DNA of 64,000 bases. Source: Kiloniellaceae bacterium (GTDB taxonomy: Bacteria; Pseudomonadota; Alphaproteobacteria; Kiloniellales; J153). The stretch spans positions 124,001 through 188,000 of the forward strand of contig JAJFGN010000004.1 in NCBI GenBank assembly GCA_021776115.1, in the 5' to 3' direction. This document shows positions 19,552-27,542 of this stretch, in pieces; position 1 is the stretch's first letter; each line of letters starts with the position of its first letter. The notes under the pieces are model-generated. The model was not told the DNA's origin, did no database searches, and worked only from the letters and a program-made list of their open reading frames with translations. The translations under genes were made by a program, and so were the position numbers.

Positions 19552-20256
19552 GTGCCGGACAAGAAAGTTGCCGTGGTGACGGCCGGGGGCAGCGGTATGG
19601 GCGCCGGGGCGGCGCGCAAATTGGCGCAGGAAGGCTATGACGTCGCTATCCTTTCGTCGTCCGGGAAGGGCGAGGCTCTGGCCAAGGAGCTAGGCGGCCT
19701 AGGCGTCACCGGATCGAACCGCTCGGTCGACGACCTGACGCGAACGATCGAGGGCGCTTTCGAGCGCTGGGGCCGTATCGACACGCTCGTCAACAGCGCC
19801 GGCCATGGGCCGAAAGGGCCGGTTCTCGACATTTCCGACGAGGATTGGCATATGGGAATGGAGGTTTATCTCCTGAATGTGATCCGCGCCACACGCCTGG
19901 TTACCCCGATCATGCAGAAGCAAGGCAGCGGTTCGATCGTGAACATTTCGACCTATGCGGTCTTTGAGCCCGACCCGACATTTCCAACCTCCGGCGTATT
20001 TCGTGCCGGTCTGGCCGCCTTCACCAAGCTATTTGCGGATAAATATGCACCAGATAATATACGCATGAACAATGTGTTACCTGGATTTATTGATAGTTTA
20101 CCTGAGAAAGAAACCTTTCGTGCGAGGATCCCTATGGCGCGCTACGGCCACGTCTCTGAGATTAGCGAGACGGTCGCATTTCTGGCCTCGGACAAGTCGA
20201 GCTACATCACCGGGCAAAACATCCGGGTCGACGGTGGCATCACACGGTCCGTTTAG
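19552..20256 (+). CDS. Atypical SDR-family protein without the YxxxK catalytic pair
   Basis: The 234-residue protein starts at GTG 19552 behind GGAAGGGA. It has the Rossmann motif TAGGSGMGAGAA, the NSAGHG motif and the C-terminal SSYITGQNIRVDGG of classical SDRs. Where the catalytic tyrosine and lysine normally stand (YxxxK before AGLxxFTK) it reads SGVFRAGLAAFTK, giving Ser and Arg. The substitution lies in an otherwise well-preserved fold (FTKLFADKYA, NNVLPGFIDSLPEKE). It could be a cofactor-binding or non-classical reductase. Convergent with the cfa gene, six bases apart. Confidence 0.85.
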   Translation: MPDKKVAVVTAGGSGMGAGAARKLAQEGYDVAILSSSGKGEALAKELGGLGVTGSNRSVDDLTRTIEGAFERWGRIDTLVNSAGHGPKGPVLDISDEDWHMGMEVYLLNVIRATRLVTPIMQKQGSGSIVNISTYAVFEPDPTFPTSGVFRAGLAAFTKLFADKYAPDNIRMNNVLPGFIDSLPEKETFRARIPMARYGHVSEISETVAFLASDKSSYITGQNIRVDGGITRSV

Positions 20257-20262
20257 ACGCCG

Positions 20263-21510
20263 CTAACTGACGGACTTCAGGCGCCTCCGGCGCGGTTGTA
20301 CGGCGGTCTGCGCGGCCTCCCACTCCATCATGTAGTCGCGGGTTAAGGGCAGCGCGTCGACCTGCTTTGTAAGTTGAATCTGTGCGACGAACTGGCCCTG
20401 GTGGCGGAAAGCCATCTCACTGCCGGCCAGGTAGTATTCCCACATGCGGCAAAAGCGCTCGTCATAGAGGTCAGCCGCCCTGTCCCAATTGGCCAGGAAC
20501 CTTTCCCGCCAATGGCGCAAGGTCTCGGCATAGTGCAGGCGCAGGATCTCGATATCCGTGACCCAGAGGCCGGTGCCCTCGGTAATGGGCAGGACCTCCG
20601 ACAAGGCCGGGCAATAGCCGCCCGGGAAGATGTATTTACGTATCCAGGGGTTGGTGCTGGACGGTGGATCGCGGTGCCCGATGGTATGCAGCAAGGCGAC
20701 ACCGTCATCGGCTAGAAGCTCATGAAATTTCCGGAAATATTCCCAATAGTGCGGCGTTCCAACGTGCTCGAACATGCCGACCGAGACAATCCGGTCGAAC
20801 TTGCCGGATACCTCACGGTAGTCGCGTAGTTGAAAATCGACGCGGTCGCTTAACCCTTCCGCCTTCGCACGCATTTGCGAAACCCGGTGTTGCTCCTTCG
20901 ACAAGGTGACGCCGGTCACGTGCACGCCCGCCGTGCGCGCCAGATAGAGGGCCATGCCACCCCAGCCGGAGCCGACGTCCAGAACCCGCTGTCCGGGCGA
21001 AAGGCGTAACTTTGCCGCGATATGGCGCTTTTTTGCTTCCTGCGCGTCTTCCAAGGTCATGCCGGGTTCGACGAAATAGGCGCAGGAATACTGCCGGTCA
21101 GGATCGAGAAAGAGGGCGTATAGATCGTCCGACAGATCGTAATGGTGCGCGACGTGCTTCTGCGCCCGGCCAATCGGGTTAGCTTGTGCAAGTCCCCGCC
21201 ACGCTTGCCGCAAGCGCAGGAGCAGGGAATCCCATTTGCCGAAGGTCATTTCACCCGTGTTTCGGCCAACCAGATCCAGGAAGTCGTAGATCGTGCCTTG
21301 CTCGATCGTCATGGTCCCATTCATGTAGGCCTCGCCCACATATAGCCTGGGATTGATCCAAAATTTGCTGTGAAGCCTGCGATCGTGAAGCCGCATATGG
21401 ACCGCCGGTCCGGATGCCGGATCGCCGATACGATGCACGACTCCGTCGGCATCGATTAAAGTTAACTCACCCCTGCGGATGAGCGACCTGAGGAACCTCG
21501 CCAGAAACAT
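20263..21510 (-). CDS. cfa: Cyclopropane-fatty-acyl-phospholipid synthase family methyltransferase
   Basis: Enzymes of this family add a methylene from SAM across the double bond of unsaturated acyl chains in membrane phospholipids. The 415-residue protein shows the SAM site VLDVGSGWGGMALYLA, the family motifs HYDLSDDLYALFLD and YSCAYF, and the later FEHVGTPHYWEYF and KYIFPGGYCP. The ATG at 21510 (MFLARFLRSLI) is chosen over an upstream frame at 21549 because GGAGGCGAAAA sits directly before it. The N-terminal domain is shortish, as in the cyclopropane synthase 2 type. Single gene; promoter probably in the 217 bp to the divergent gene at 21728. Confidence 0.93.
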   Translation of the reverse strand: MFLARFLRSLIRRGELTLIDADGVVHRIGDPASGPAVHMRLHDRRLHSKFWINPRLYVGEAYMNGTMTIEQGTIYDFLDLVGRNTGEMTFGKWDSLLLRLRQAWRGLAQANPIGRAQKHVAHHYDLSDDLYALFLDPDRQYSCAYFVEPGMTLEDAQEAKKRHIAAKLRLSPGQRVLDVGSGWGGMALYLARTAGVHVTGVTLSKEQHRVSQMRAKAEGLSDRVDFQLRDYREVSGKFDRIVSVGMFEHVGTPHYWEYFRKFHELLADDGVALLHTIGHRDPPSSTNPWIRKYIFPGGYCPALSEVLPITEGTGLWVTDIEILRLHYAETLRHWRERFLANWDRAADLYDERFCRMWEYYLAGSEMAFRHQGQFVAQIQLTKQVDALPLTRDYMMEWEAAQTAVQPRRRRLKSVS

Positions 21511-21727
21511 TTTTCGCCTCCGCACCAGCCTTTGCTGTGACAAGCACAAAAGTTCCCAAAATTCTATACGCGGTCGGGCATTTCTTTCAAGTAATGTATG
21601 CCCTTACGATTCTCCGCTCGATTGTTGCCAAGTCTAAACGTGGCCCCTTTGGGCCCCACTTACCAGAGTATTAAGCTGTTTCGCCTAGCGTTGGCGCGGG
21701 AGCTACCAGATCTCTAGGGGCCTTTGA

Positions 21728-22657
21728 ATGAGCGGCATCGCGACCCTGTGTAAGAGCATAGATTGGCGGGCCGGAACCCGGTATCGGGCGCTCGCGCTTA
21801 CGGCCCTCGTTTTCTTGGGTGGCGTGTTTCCGGCTTACCTCGGCATTGAATTGACACGCGGGATCATGTCTCCCGGGCCCCGCTCGGTCGACGATGTGTT
21901 GATGGATTTCAACCTGCAGGGGTTCGATCTCGAGGCGGTGTTCGAAGGGCGAGGGGCGGTTCCACGGGTGTTTCTACCGGCGCTGCCAAGAGATTGGCGT
22001 AAACTCGCGAGGGCCGCGGAACGTAAGCGCGCGTTTACAATGGTCGTTTTGCCCCTCGTACTACACGCCAACGAAATTTTGCTGGCCGAGCGCGAGCACC
22101 TGCACGCCTTGTCGGCACGCATCGACGCCAATAAGGCTCTGTCAAAGAAAGATCGATTCTGGTTTTCGGAAATGGCGGAGCTTTATAAGCTCGACGCACC
22201 GAAAGTGACCCGCAAGGCCCTGAATGCGTTGAAAAGCCGGATCGATATTGTTCCGCCATCCTTGGCCATCGCCCAGGCGGCAATCGAGTCCGGGTGGGGC
22301 ACGTCGCGCTTCACGACGGAGGGTAATGCCCTGTTCGGGCAGTGGGACGAGGAATCAGACACCAGTATGATTCCGACCGGGCGAGATAAGGGCCGTACCT
22401 ATGCGATCCGGCGTTTTAGCACCCTGCTGGGTTCGATTAAGGCCTACATGCACAATCTCAATTCGCACCGGGCGTACCGGAAGTTTCGGGCGGCCCGGGC
22501 GAATACCCGCGCGGCTGGCGAAGAAATCTCAGGCTCTCCGCTGGCAAAGCTGCTCGGGTCATATTCCCAGCAGGGTCCAAAATACGTCAAGGCCTTGGCC
22601 TCAATCATAGAGAAAAACCGCTTGGACGCCCTCGACCGCGCAGTTCTAAAACTCTAG
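21728..22657 (+). CDS. Bax-like glucosaminidase (peptidoglycan hydrolase)
   Basis: The 309-residue protein has one N-terminal membrane segment (ALALTALVFLGGVFPAYLG), so it is probably anchored in the periplasm. The C-terminal half is a glucosaminidase domain: LAIAQAAIESGWGTSRF with the candidate catalytic Glu, then GNALFGQWDE, SIKAYMHNLNSHRAYRKFR and YSQQGPKYVKAL. This matches Bax and the mannosyl-glycoprotein endo-beta-N-acetylglucosaminidase family of Gram-negative bacteria. It likely cleaves glycan strands of peptidoglycan. ATG 21728 follows AGGGGCC. It ends overlapping by four bases with the convergent small membrane-protein gene. Confidence 0.88.
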   Translation: MSGIATLCKSIDWRAGTRYRALALTALVFLGGVFPAYLGIELTRGIMSPGPRSVDDVLMDFNLQGFDLEAVFEGRGAVPRVFLPALPRDWRKLARAAERKRAFTMVVLPLVLHANEILLAEREHLHALSARIDANKALSKKDRFWFSEMAELYKLDAPKVTRKALNALKSRIDIVPPSLAIAQAAIESGWGTSRFTTEGNALFGQWDEESDTSMIPTGRDKGRTYAIRRFSTLLGSIKAYMHNLNSHRAYRKFRAARANTRAAGEEISGSPLAKLLGSYSQQGPKYVKALASIIEKNRLDALDRAVLKL

Positions 22658-22884
22658 TTCCTGGGGTTCTGCGGCCCATCGTCGTGGCCATGTCGGTGGC
22701 TATAAAAGACTAGCGCCATCAACCCACCGCCCAAGATCAGACTAAAAACGGCGCCCAAGATCAGGGCGATCAGCCCGTGGATCCCGATCTGGACATCCGC
22801 CATCCTCCACCACGTGTAGGCTCCAGAGGCAATCGCCAGGACGAGCAGTCCAACAAGAGATATGACCAACAATACAGTTCGCAT
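22654..22884 (-). CDS. Small two-pass membrane protein
   Basis: The 76-residue protein has two hydrophobic segments (LLVISLVGLLVLAIASGAYT and LIALILGAVFSLILGGGLMA), followed by a His-rich tail (FYSHRHGHDDGPQ). The intervening MADVQIGIHG would lie outside the membrane if the N-terminus is cytoplasmic. No function is recognised. It is convergent with the glucosaminidase gene with a four-base overlap of the stops, and its promoter should lie in the 147 bp before the tRNA-Leu genes. Confidence 0.75.
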   Translation of the reverse strand: MRTVLLVISLVGLLVLAIASGAYTWWRMADVQIGIHGLIALILGAVFSLILGGGLMALVFYSHRHGHDDGPQNPRN

Positions 22885-23031
22885 ACCATTTCCGGGCGCG
22901 TGACACAGGTGCGCAACCTAGTGTGGCGCGGCCGCCAAGGCCAGCGGGTAAAGGCCAGATTCCCGTTGCTCTTACCGCTACGCACGTTATAAATCCGGCT
23001 CCGTGCCTTGTGGCGCCGGGGCCCAAACCGG

Positions 23032-23118
23032 GCGGCTGTGGCGGAATCGGTAGACGCGCAGCGTTGAGGGCGCTGTGGGGGAAACCCCGTGGAGGTTCAA
23101 GTCCTCTCAGCCGCACCA
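23032..23118 (+). tRNA. tRNA-Leu (anticodon GAG)
   Basis: The 87-nt type II tRNA has acceptor GCGGCTG with CAGCCGC, anticodon stem CAGCG/CGCTG around loop TTGAGGG (anticodon GAG), a long variable arm (GTGGGGGAAACCCCGT) and T-arm GAGGTTCAAGTCCTC. Discriminator A and encoded CCA end it. It reads CUC/CUU. A second tRNA-Leu follows 91 bp downstream in the same direction. Confidence 0.97.
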
Positions 23119-23209
23119 AGGCACGAACTGCGACCTGACCGGCCCTCTTGGGCGGCGCAGGAAAGACCAAGGATGATAATGGCCGCCGGTCTACTTCGGC
23201 GGTTCGGAT

Positions 23210-23296
23210 GCGGCTGTGGCGGAACTGGTAGACGCGCTAGCTTCAGGTGCTAGTTCTCGCAAGGGAGTGGAGGTTCGAGTCCTCTCAGCCGCACCA
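23210..23296 (+). tRNA. tRNA-Leu (anticodon CAG)
   Basis: The 87-nt type II tRNA has the same acceptor (GCGGCTG/CAGCCGC) as its neighbour. The anticodon stem is CTAGC/GCTAG around loop TTCAGGT (anticodon CAG, codon CUG), the variable arm is TTCTCGCAAGGGAGT, and the T-arm is GAGGTTCGAGTCCTC. CCA is encoded. The two genes form a tandem pair, probably one transcript. Confidence 0.97.
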
Positions 23297-23347
23297 AATC
23301 TCTCAAATGCCTGAAATCTAGGCCCCTTTTAGGGATTACAGCGCGCA

Positions 23348-23860
23348 TCATTTTGGCTCATCCCGGTATGTGGCTAGGACTGCGTCCTCAACCCGGATCC
23401 GGATGGCCAGAATGATCGCATTCAAGACACTGAAGACCAGCGCAACCTCCCAAGCGCCGAAGGCCAGTGGCAGAACCGCGATCTCCAGAATAACGATCAG
23501 ATAGTTCGGGTGTCGCAGGAAGCGGTACGGACCGCGGCGAACCAGCGCCCACCCAGGCACGACCACGATACGTGCCGTCCACCGCCGGCCAAGACTGAGA
23601 ATGACCCAAATACGGGCCACTTGAAGGCAAACGAAAAAGGCGAGCAACCAAGGGTCCGGCGTAGATTCTGCTGGCACCACGACGAAGAGCGCACCCAACC
23701 ACGCGGCGTGCATCGCAATAATGAAGGGGTAGTGCGCCGCGCCGTGCTCGATTCCGCCCTCTGCCAAAAGTCGGCGGGTATTGCGCCGTACCAGCATCAG
23801 CTCACCGAGCCGTTGCGCGGCAACAAAGAGTGCCAAGGCTTGGGGCCAACCGATCAGCAT
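23348..23860 (-). CDS. ICMT-family methyltransferase partnered with a type III PKS
   Basis: The 170-residue integral membrane protein belongs to the isoprenylcysteine carboxyl methyltransferase-like family: several hydrophobic segments, then RRGPYRFLRHPNYLIVILEI with the SAM-binding RHPNY core and a C-terminal RIRVEDAVLATY that corresponds to the RIxxEExxL signature. In bacteria, ICMT-like proteins encoded beside type III polyketide synthases methylate alkylpyrone or related phenolic products (for example BpsB of Bacillus). Its ATG lies five bases after the PKS stop, so the two are translationally linked. Confidence 0.88.
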   Translation of the reverse strand: MLIGWPQALALFVAAQRLGELMLVRRNTRRLLAEGGIEHGAAHYPFIIAMHAAWLGALFVVVPAESTPDPWLLAFFVCLQVARIWVILSLGRRWTARIVVVPGWALVRRGPYRFLRHPNYLIVILEIAVLPLAFGAWEVALVFSVLNAIILAIRIRVEDAVLATYRDEPK

Positions 23861-23865
23861 AACGA

Positions 23866-24972
23866 CTATGGGGCGTCCAGAAGTGCGAACCCAGCGCTGA
23901 AACCTGGCCCCAAAGAAGAAAGCAGATGCCGGCCACGCAGACCCCGGCGCAGCGCGGATTCGAGCACGAACATGACGGTGGCCGCCGACATGTTGCCGTA
24001 GTCGCGCAAGACTTGCCGCGCGTCCACCATGGCGCCGCAGGGAAGGTCGAAGGCAGCTTCAAGCGCCTCGATCACCTTGGCCCCGCCAGGGTGGCAGATC
24101 GCACCAGCAAGATCGGCGCAGGTCAAACCTTCACCGGCAAGAAACCGGTCCACGGCGGCGCGGCACTCAGTGCGAACGATGCCGGGGATATCGCGCGAGA
24201 ACAGGACGCCAAAGCCATCCTCCTCAATGCGCCAGCCCATGACATCCAGGGAATCCGGCCAGGTATACTCACCCCACGCAGAGATCGCCGGGCTGTCTCC
24301 TGGCGCGGAGGTGGATAGCAAGGCGGCCGCGGCTCCGTCGCCGAACAAGGCCGTCGCCACCACGTTGCTTTTGGAAGTATCGGTATTGCGAAACGTCAAT
24401 CCGCACAACTCGACGACCAAAAACAAGACCCGGCAGCCGGGCGTAGCCCGGGCCAGAGCGGCGGCGCGGGCCAAGCCTAGAACACCGCCCGCACATCCTA
24501 AACCGAAAATTGGTAACCTATGCAGGTCCCGGCGCAAGGGCATTTCAGCCATTAGCCGGGCCTCCAGGCTAGGGGCCGCTATCCCGGATGTCGTCACGGT
24601 CACGATTGCATCAACAGCGCCTGGGTCGACACCCGCACGTTCCAGGCAAGCCTCTGCCGCACGGCGGAGCAAGGTGGTGCCATTCTCGACGAATAGGGCG
24701 CTGCGTTCTTTCCAGCCATGCGGCCGGCCATACCAATCCAGGGGCACGCAGGAATAACGGGTGCATATACCCGCGTTACCGTAGACCGGTGTCAATCGCG
24801 AGATGTCCGTCCCCTGGTCCAAGAAAATCGACCGGGCGCGCTCGACCACCTCATGCTGACCAAGCACAAAAGGTGGAACGGCGGTGGCGAGGGAAAGAAG
24901 GTGAACCAAGCTTAGCTTCGTTTGCCCAGTGGATTCTTGAACAGGTGGATCTTTGAACAAAAGTGGCGTCAA
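23866..24972 (-). CDS. Type III polyketide synthase (chalcone/stilbene synthase family)
   Basis: Type III PKSs extend a starter acyl-CoA with malonyl-CoA and cyclise the product, in bacteria often to alkylpyrones or alkylresorcinols. The 368-residue protein carries the full catalytic triad: Cys160 in PIFGLGCAGGVLGL, His294 in GAICHPGGAKV and Asn327 in RDYGNMSAATV. GFGVLFSRDIP and SSLGPGFSAGF are family motifs. Length is typical. It precedes the ICMT-family gene by five bases in one operon. A perfect 9-bp inverted repeat 50 bp upstream of the ATG may be an operator. The product is not predictable from sequence alone; an alkylpyrone is the best guess. Confidence 0.93.
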   Translation of the reverse strand: MTPLLFKDPPVQESTGQTKLSLVHLLSLATAVPPFVLGQHEVVERARSIFLDQGTDISRLTPVYGNAGICTRYSCVPLDWYGRPHGWKERSALFVENGTTLLRRAAEACLERAGVDPGAVDAIVTVTTSGIAAPSLEARLMAEMPLRRDLHRLPIFGLGCAGGVLGLARAAALARATPGCRVLFLVVELCGLTFRNTDTSKSNVVATALFGDGAAAALLSTSAPGDSPAISAWGEYTWPDSLDVMGWRIEEDGFGVLFSRDIPGIVRTECRAAVDRFLAGEGLTCADLAGAICHPGGAKVIEALEAAFDLPCGAMVDARQVLRDYGNMSAATVMFVLESALRRGLRGRHLLSSLGPGFSAGFALLDAP

Positions 24973-25022
24973 AAACTCAAATTGCTAGGACCGGGCGTTA
25001 AGCATTCCATTTGATGAGTTAA

Positions 25023-25043
25023 CTAGTGGATAGAATCCACTAG
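25023..25043. promoter_or_regulatory. Perfect 9-bp inverted repeat upstream of the type III PKS gene
   Basis: CTAGTGGAT and ATCCACTAG flank a three-base spacer (AGA) at 25023-25043, just upstream of the PKS start at 24972. The symmetry, short spacer and position fit a dimeric regulator site. It lacks a T-run and is not at a gene end, so it is less likely to be a terminator. No regulator gene is adjacent that would obviously bind it. Confidence 0.45.
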
Positions 25044-25457
25044 GGCGCATCCGAAACGCCGTGCGTGGTGCCCGTTCGGCGGCGGGCTGAACAATTCAGT
25101 AGCAGATCGGGGCACTATTGCCTGTTCAGGGCCGGGTTGTGAAATGGCGCGGCCGCTCATTGCAACGCTGGGTCGGTAGCCGGAGCACCTTGGGGGGCAT
25201 CATGGGCGGACCATATATAACTCTTCAGGATCAATTAACCACACAACCTTCGCTATCTATTATCCGAAAAATTACAACGTCCCGTATTCACTCTTCTTTA
25301 TCGGGTTTCGATCAATCTGGCCGTGACAAATGACATACGAACGCATGCGTATCTATCCTGAATCCGGCGATCGCTCAGATCGGTAGAGCAACTGAAATTG
25401 GTAGCAAGCGAATTCGGCGCCGCCGAAGGATGCATTGGATAACGATTGCCAAAGTTG
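25044..25457. other. Non-coding, AT-richer stretch upstream of the hybrid kinase gene
   Basis: About 400 bp between the palindrome and the kinase start have no credible coding frame. The middle part (25210-25290) is clearly AT-richer than the surroundings, with TATATAACTC and ACCACACAACC, and probably holds the promoter of the kinase operon. I see no convincing -35/-10 pair. One in-frame TTG at 25446 gives an alternative kinase start. Confidence 0.4.
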
Positions 25458-26906
25458 ATGAATACAGCACCGGTCACTCCCTCTTCCATGACGAACGCGC
25501 CCGGCGATCTTGCCAGAGGCCGGCTGCTTCGCGATTTGATTTTTTCGCTGATCATGGCCGCTATGATTGCTTTTCTGACGATCGATATCGTATTTTTCGA
25601 GATTTTCGATGTACTGAGTGACGAACAAAGGCACTTTTGGATAAAAGTATTCGATCTTGCCGTCCTGTTTCTCGCGTTTGGCTCCGCCTGGTTTGCGTAC
25701 CGGCGCTGGACCGATAGCCGGCAGGAAATCGCGCGCCGCGTCGCGGCCGAAGACGATCGCGATACCTTGCGGGAGCAGCTTACCCAAGTTCAGAAAATGA
25801 AAGCGATTGGCGAGCTGGCTGGCGGAATCGCTCATGATTTCAACAACCTCTTGATGGTGATCGATGGGTTCGGACGACGCGCCGCATCCAGCCTCGGCGA
25901 CCGGGCGACGCTGGAAGAATGCCTAAATCAAATCGTGTCGGCGGCTGAGCGCGGCGCCGCTTTGACCCGGCAGCTACTGGTATTCAGCCGGCGGCAAGCC
26001 ATGGAAAAGACGGTGGTAACGGTTCAGGAACTGATCGAAGGCGTTCAAGGCTTGCTCGTTCACACACTGCCCGAGCAATTCGAGATGCGATTCGACCTCG
26101 AGGACCCGGCCAGTAAGATCGAGACCGATCCGAACGAGTTTATTCAGGCCATCTTGAACCTTGTGATCAATGCCCGCGACGCGATGCCGAACGGTGGCAG
26201 AATCGTGATCTCGACCAAAGAAGTTCAGGCTGACGCAGGGACGCCGAATTGGATCAAGTTCGACATCCGCGATACCGGTCAAGGGATCGATGAAGTTACG
26301 ATGAAGCGAATCTTCGAACCGTTCTTTACGACCAAGGGGCGGGATCAGGGCACCGGTTTAGGCTTGGCGATGGTGTATGGATTTGTAAAAGGCAATGACG
26401 GCCGTATCGAAGTATCGAGTTCTGTTGGGGAAGGTACCGAGTTCTCTCTATTCTTCCCTTCGTCCGGCGGTGCGGTAGTCCATACCACCGAGGCCAACGG
26501 CGAGGAGCGGCGCGGATGCGGCGAAACAGTTCTTTTGGTCGAGGACAATGAGGCCTTGCTCAACCTCATCAAGGTTCAACTTGAAGAGCTTGGTTACAAT
26601 GTCATGTCAGCTACCGGCGGCTTCTGGGCACTTGAAATCGATGAAGACTATAGCGGTACGATCGACGTCCTGTTAACCGACGTCATTATGCCGGGAATGA
26701 GTGGCATCGAATTGGCGAAAGCCATGGTCGAAAGTCGGCCGGATATGAAAGTTATCTTCATGTCCGGATATACAGATGATTCCAAAAAGACGGGTAGTCT
26801 TCCGGAAGGCGCGACCTTCCTTCAAAAGCCCGTGAAATCCAGCCGCTTGGCGGCGGTATTAAGGGAGAGGCTCGAAGAAAACTTGGAACAACAGCAAGCA
26901 AGTTGA
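25458..26906 (+). CDS. Membrane-bound hybrid sensor histidine kinase with C-terminal receiver
   Basis: The 482-residue protein has two membrane segments near the N-terminus (FSLIMAAMIAFLTIDIVFF and VFDLAVLFLAFGSAWFAY), a short linker helix, a HisKA with H-box ELAGGIAHDFNNLLMVIDGF (phospho-His about 126), and a HATPase with NLVINARDAM, DTGQGID and GTGLGLAMVYGFV. It ends with a receiver (TVLLVEDNEAL, phospho-Asp in LLTDVIMPGMSG, Lys in LQKPVKSS). The domain order is that of CckA-like NtrB-type hybrids. No PAS or large periplasmic sensor domain is present. I chose ATG 25458; a TTG at 25446 is possible. A single-domain receiver follows 19 bp later. Confidence 0.9.
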   Translation: MNTAPVTPSSMTNAPGDLARGRLLRDLIFSLIMAAMIAFLTIDIVFFEIFDVLSDEQRHFWIKVFDLAVLFLAFGSAWFAYRRWTDSRQEIARRVAAEDDRDTLREQLTQVQKMKAIGELAGGIAHDFNNLLMVIDGFGRRAASSLGDRATLEECLNQIVSAAERGAALTRQLLVFSRRQAMEKTVVTVQELIEGVQGLLVHTLPEQFEMRFDLEDPASKIETDPNEFIQAILNLVINARDAMPNGGRIVISTKEVQADAGTPNWIKFDIRDTGQGIDEVTMKRIFEPFFTTKGRDQGTGLGLAMVYGFVKGNDGRIEVSSSVGEGTEFSLFFPSSGGAVVHTTEANGEERRGCGETVLLVEDNEALLNLIKVQLEELGYNVMSATGGFWALEIDEDYSGTIDVLLTDVIMPGMSGIELAKAMVESRPDMKVIFMSGYTDDSKKTGSLPEGATFLQKPVKSSRLAAVLRERLEENLEQQQAS

Positions 26907-26925
26907 TAGCACGAGGTTAAAGCAA

Positions 26926-27354
26926 ATGAGCGCCAGTCAGAAAAGTTTCGACCGAATCAAAGTGTTGGTGGTTGAAGACGACCAAAATACCATGCTCTTA
27001 ATCAAGAGAATGCTCCTCGACTTGGGTGTGGTGAACATTTTCACGTCTGACAATGGGGCCGACGCGCTGCACCTTTTGGGATCCTTCGACGGCCAGGATC
27101 TTGTCAACGTCGTCCTTTGCGACTGGAAAATGCCGCATATGACCGGGCTCGACGTTCTGAAACAAATCAGAACCTGCGATCCCGACATGCCATTTCTCAT
27201 GATTACGGGCAATGCCGACGTCGATTCCGTCATAGAAGCGAAGGCCTACTCGGTGACGGGTTACATCAAGAAACCGTTCTCAATGGAGGTCTTGCGCAAG
27301 AAATTACGCATCGTCCAGCGTATGCTCGACGCCAAGGAGAGCAACGCTGCCTAG
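26926..27354 (+). CDS. Single-domain CheY-like response regulator
   Basis: The 142-residue protein is one receiver domain: acidic pair EDDQ after beta-1, phospho-acceptor Asp66 in VVLCDWKMPHMTGLD, Thr/Ser in MITGN and Lys in YIKKPFSMEVL. No output domain follows. It probably accepts phosphate from the hybrid kinase encoded 19 bp upstream and passes the signal by protein contact. ATG 26926 follows AGGTTAAAG. Confidence 0.92.
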   Translation: MSASQKSFDRIKVLVVEDDQNTMLLIKRMLLDLGVVNIFTSDNGADALHLLGSFDGQDLVNVVLCDWKMPHMTGLDVLKQIRTCDPDMPFLMITGNADVDSVIEAKAYSVTGYIKKPFSMEVLRKKLRIVQRMLDAKESNAA

Positions 27355-27542
27355 GCCTTCCTGCGATCAAGTAGTACGCAGGGTATCGCAATGCGGTGTT
27401 TGGGAAAACTCAGCGCCGAATGGGCTGTATACGGCCCTATTGCTTTGGTAAGATTTGGCCTGCCTTAGGCGGCCGCTGAACTTCAGTTTGGCGCGCGCCC
27501 TGCAAGGACGGGCGGTGTTTGACAATATAGACCAGGTATCAA

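Noticed and set aside
23032-23296. tRNA-Leu pair as an integration site of a genomic island
   Set aside because: No integrase gene and no repeated tRNA 3' end found downstream.
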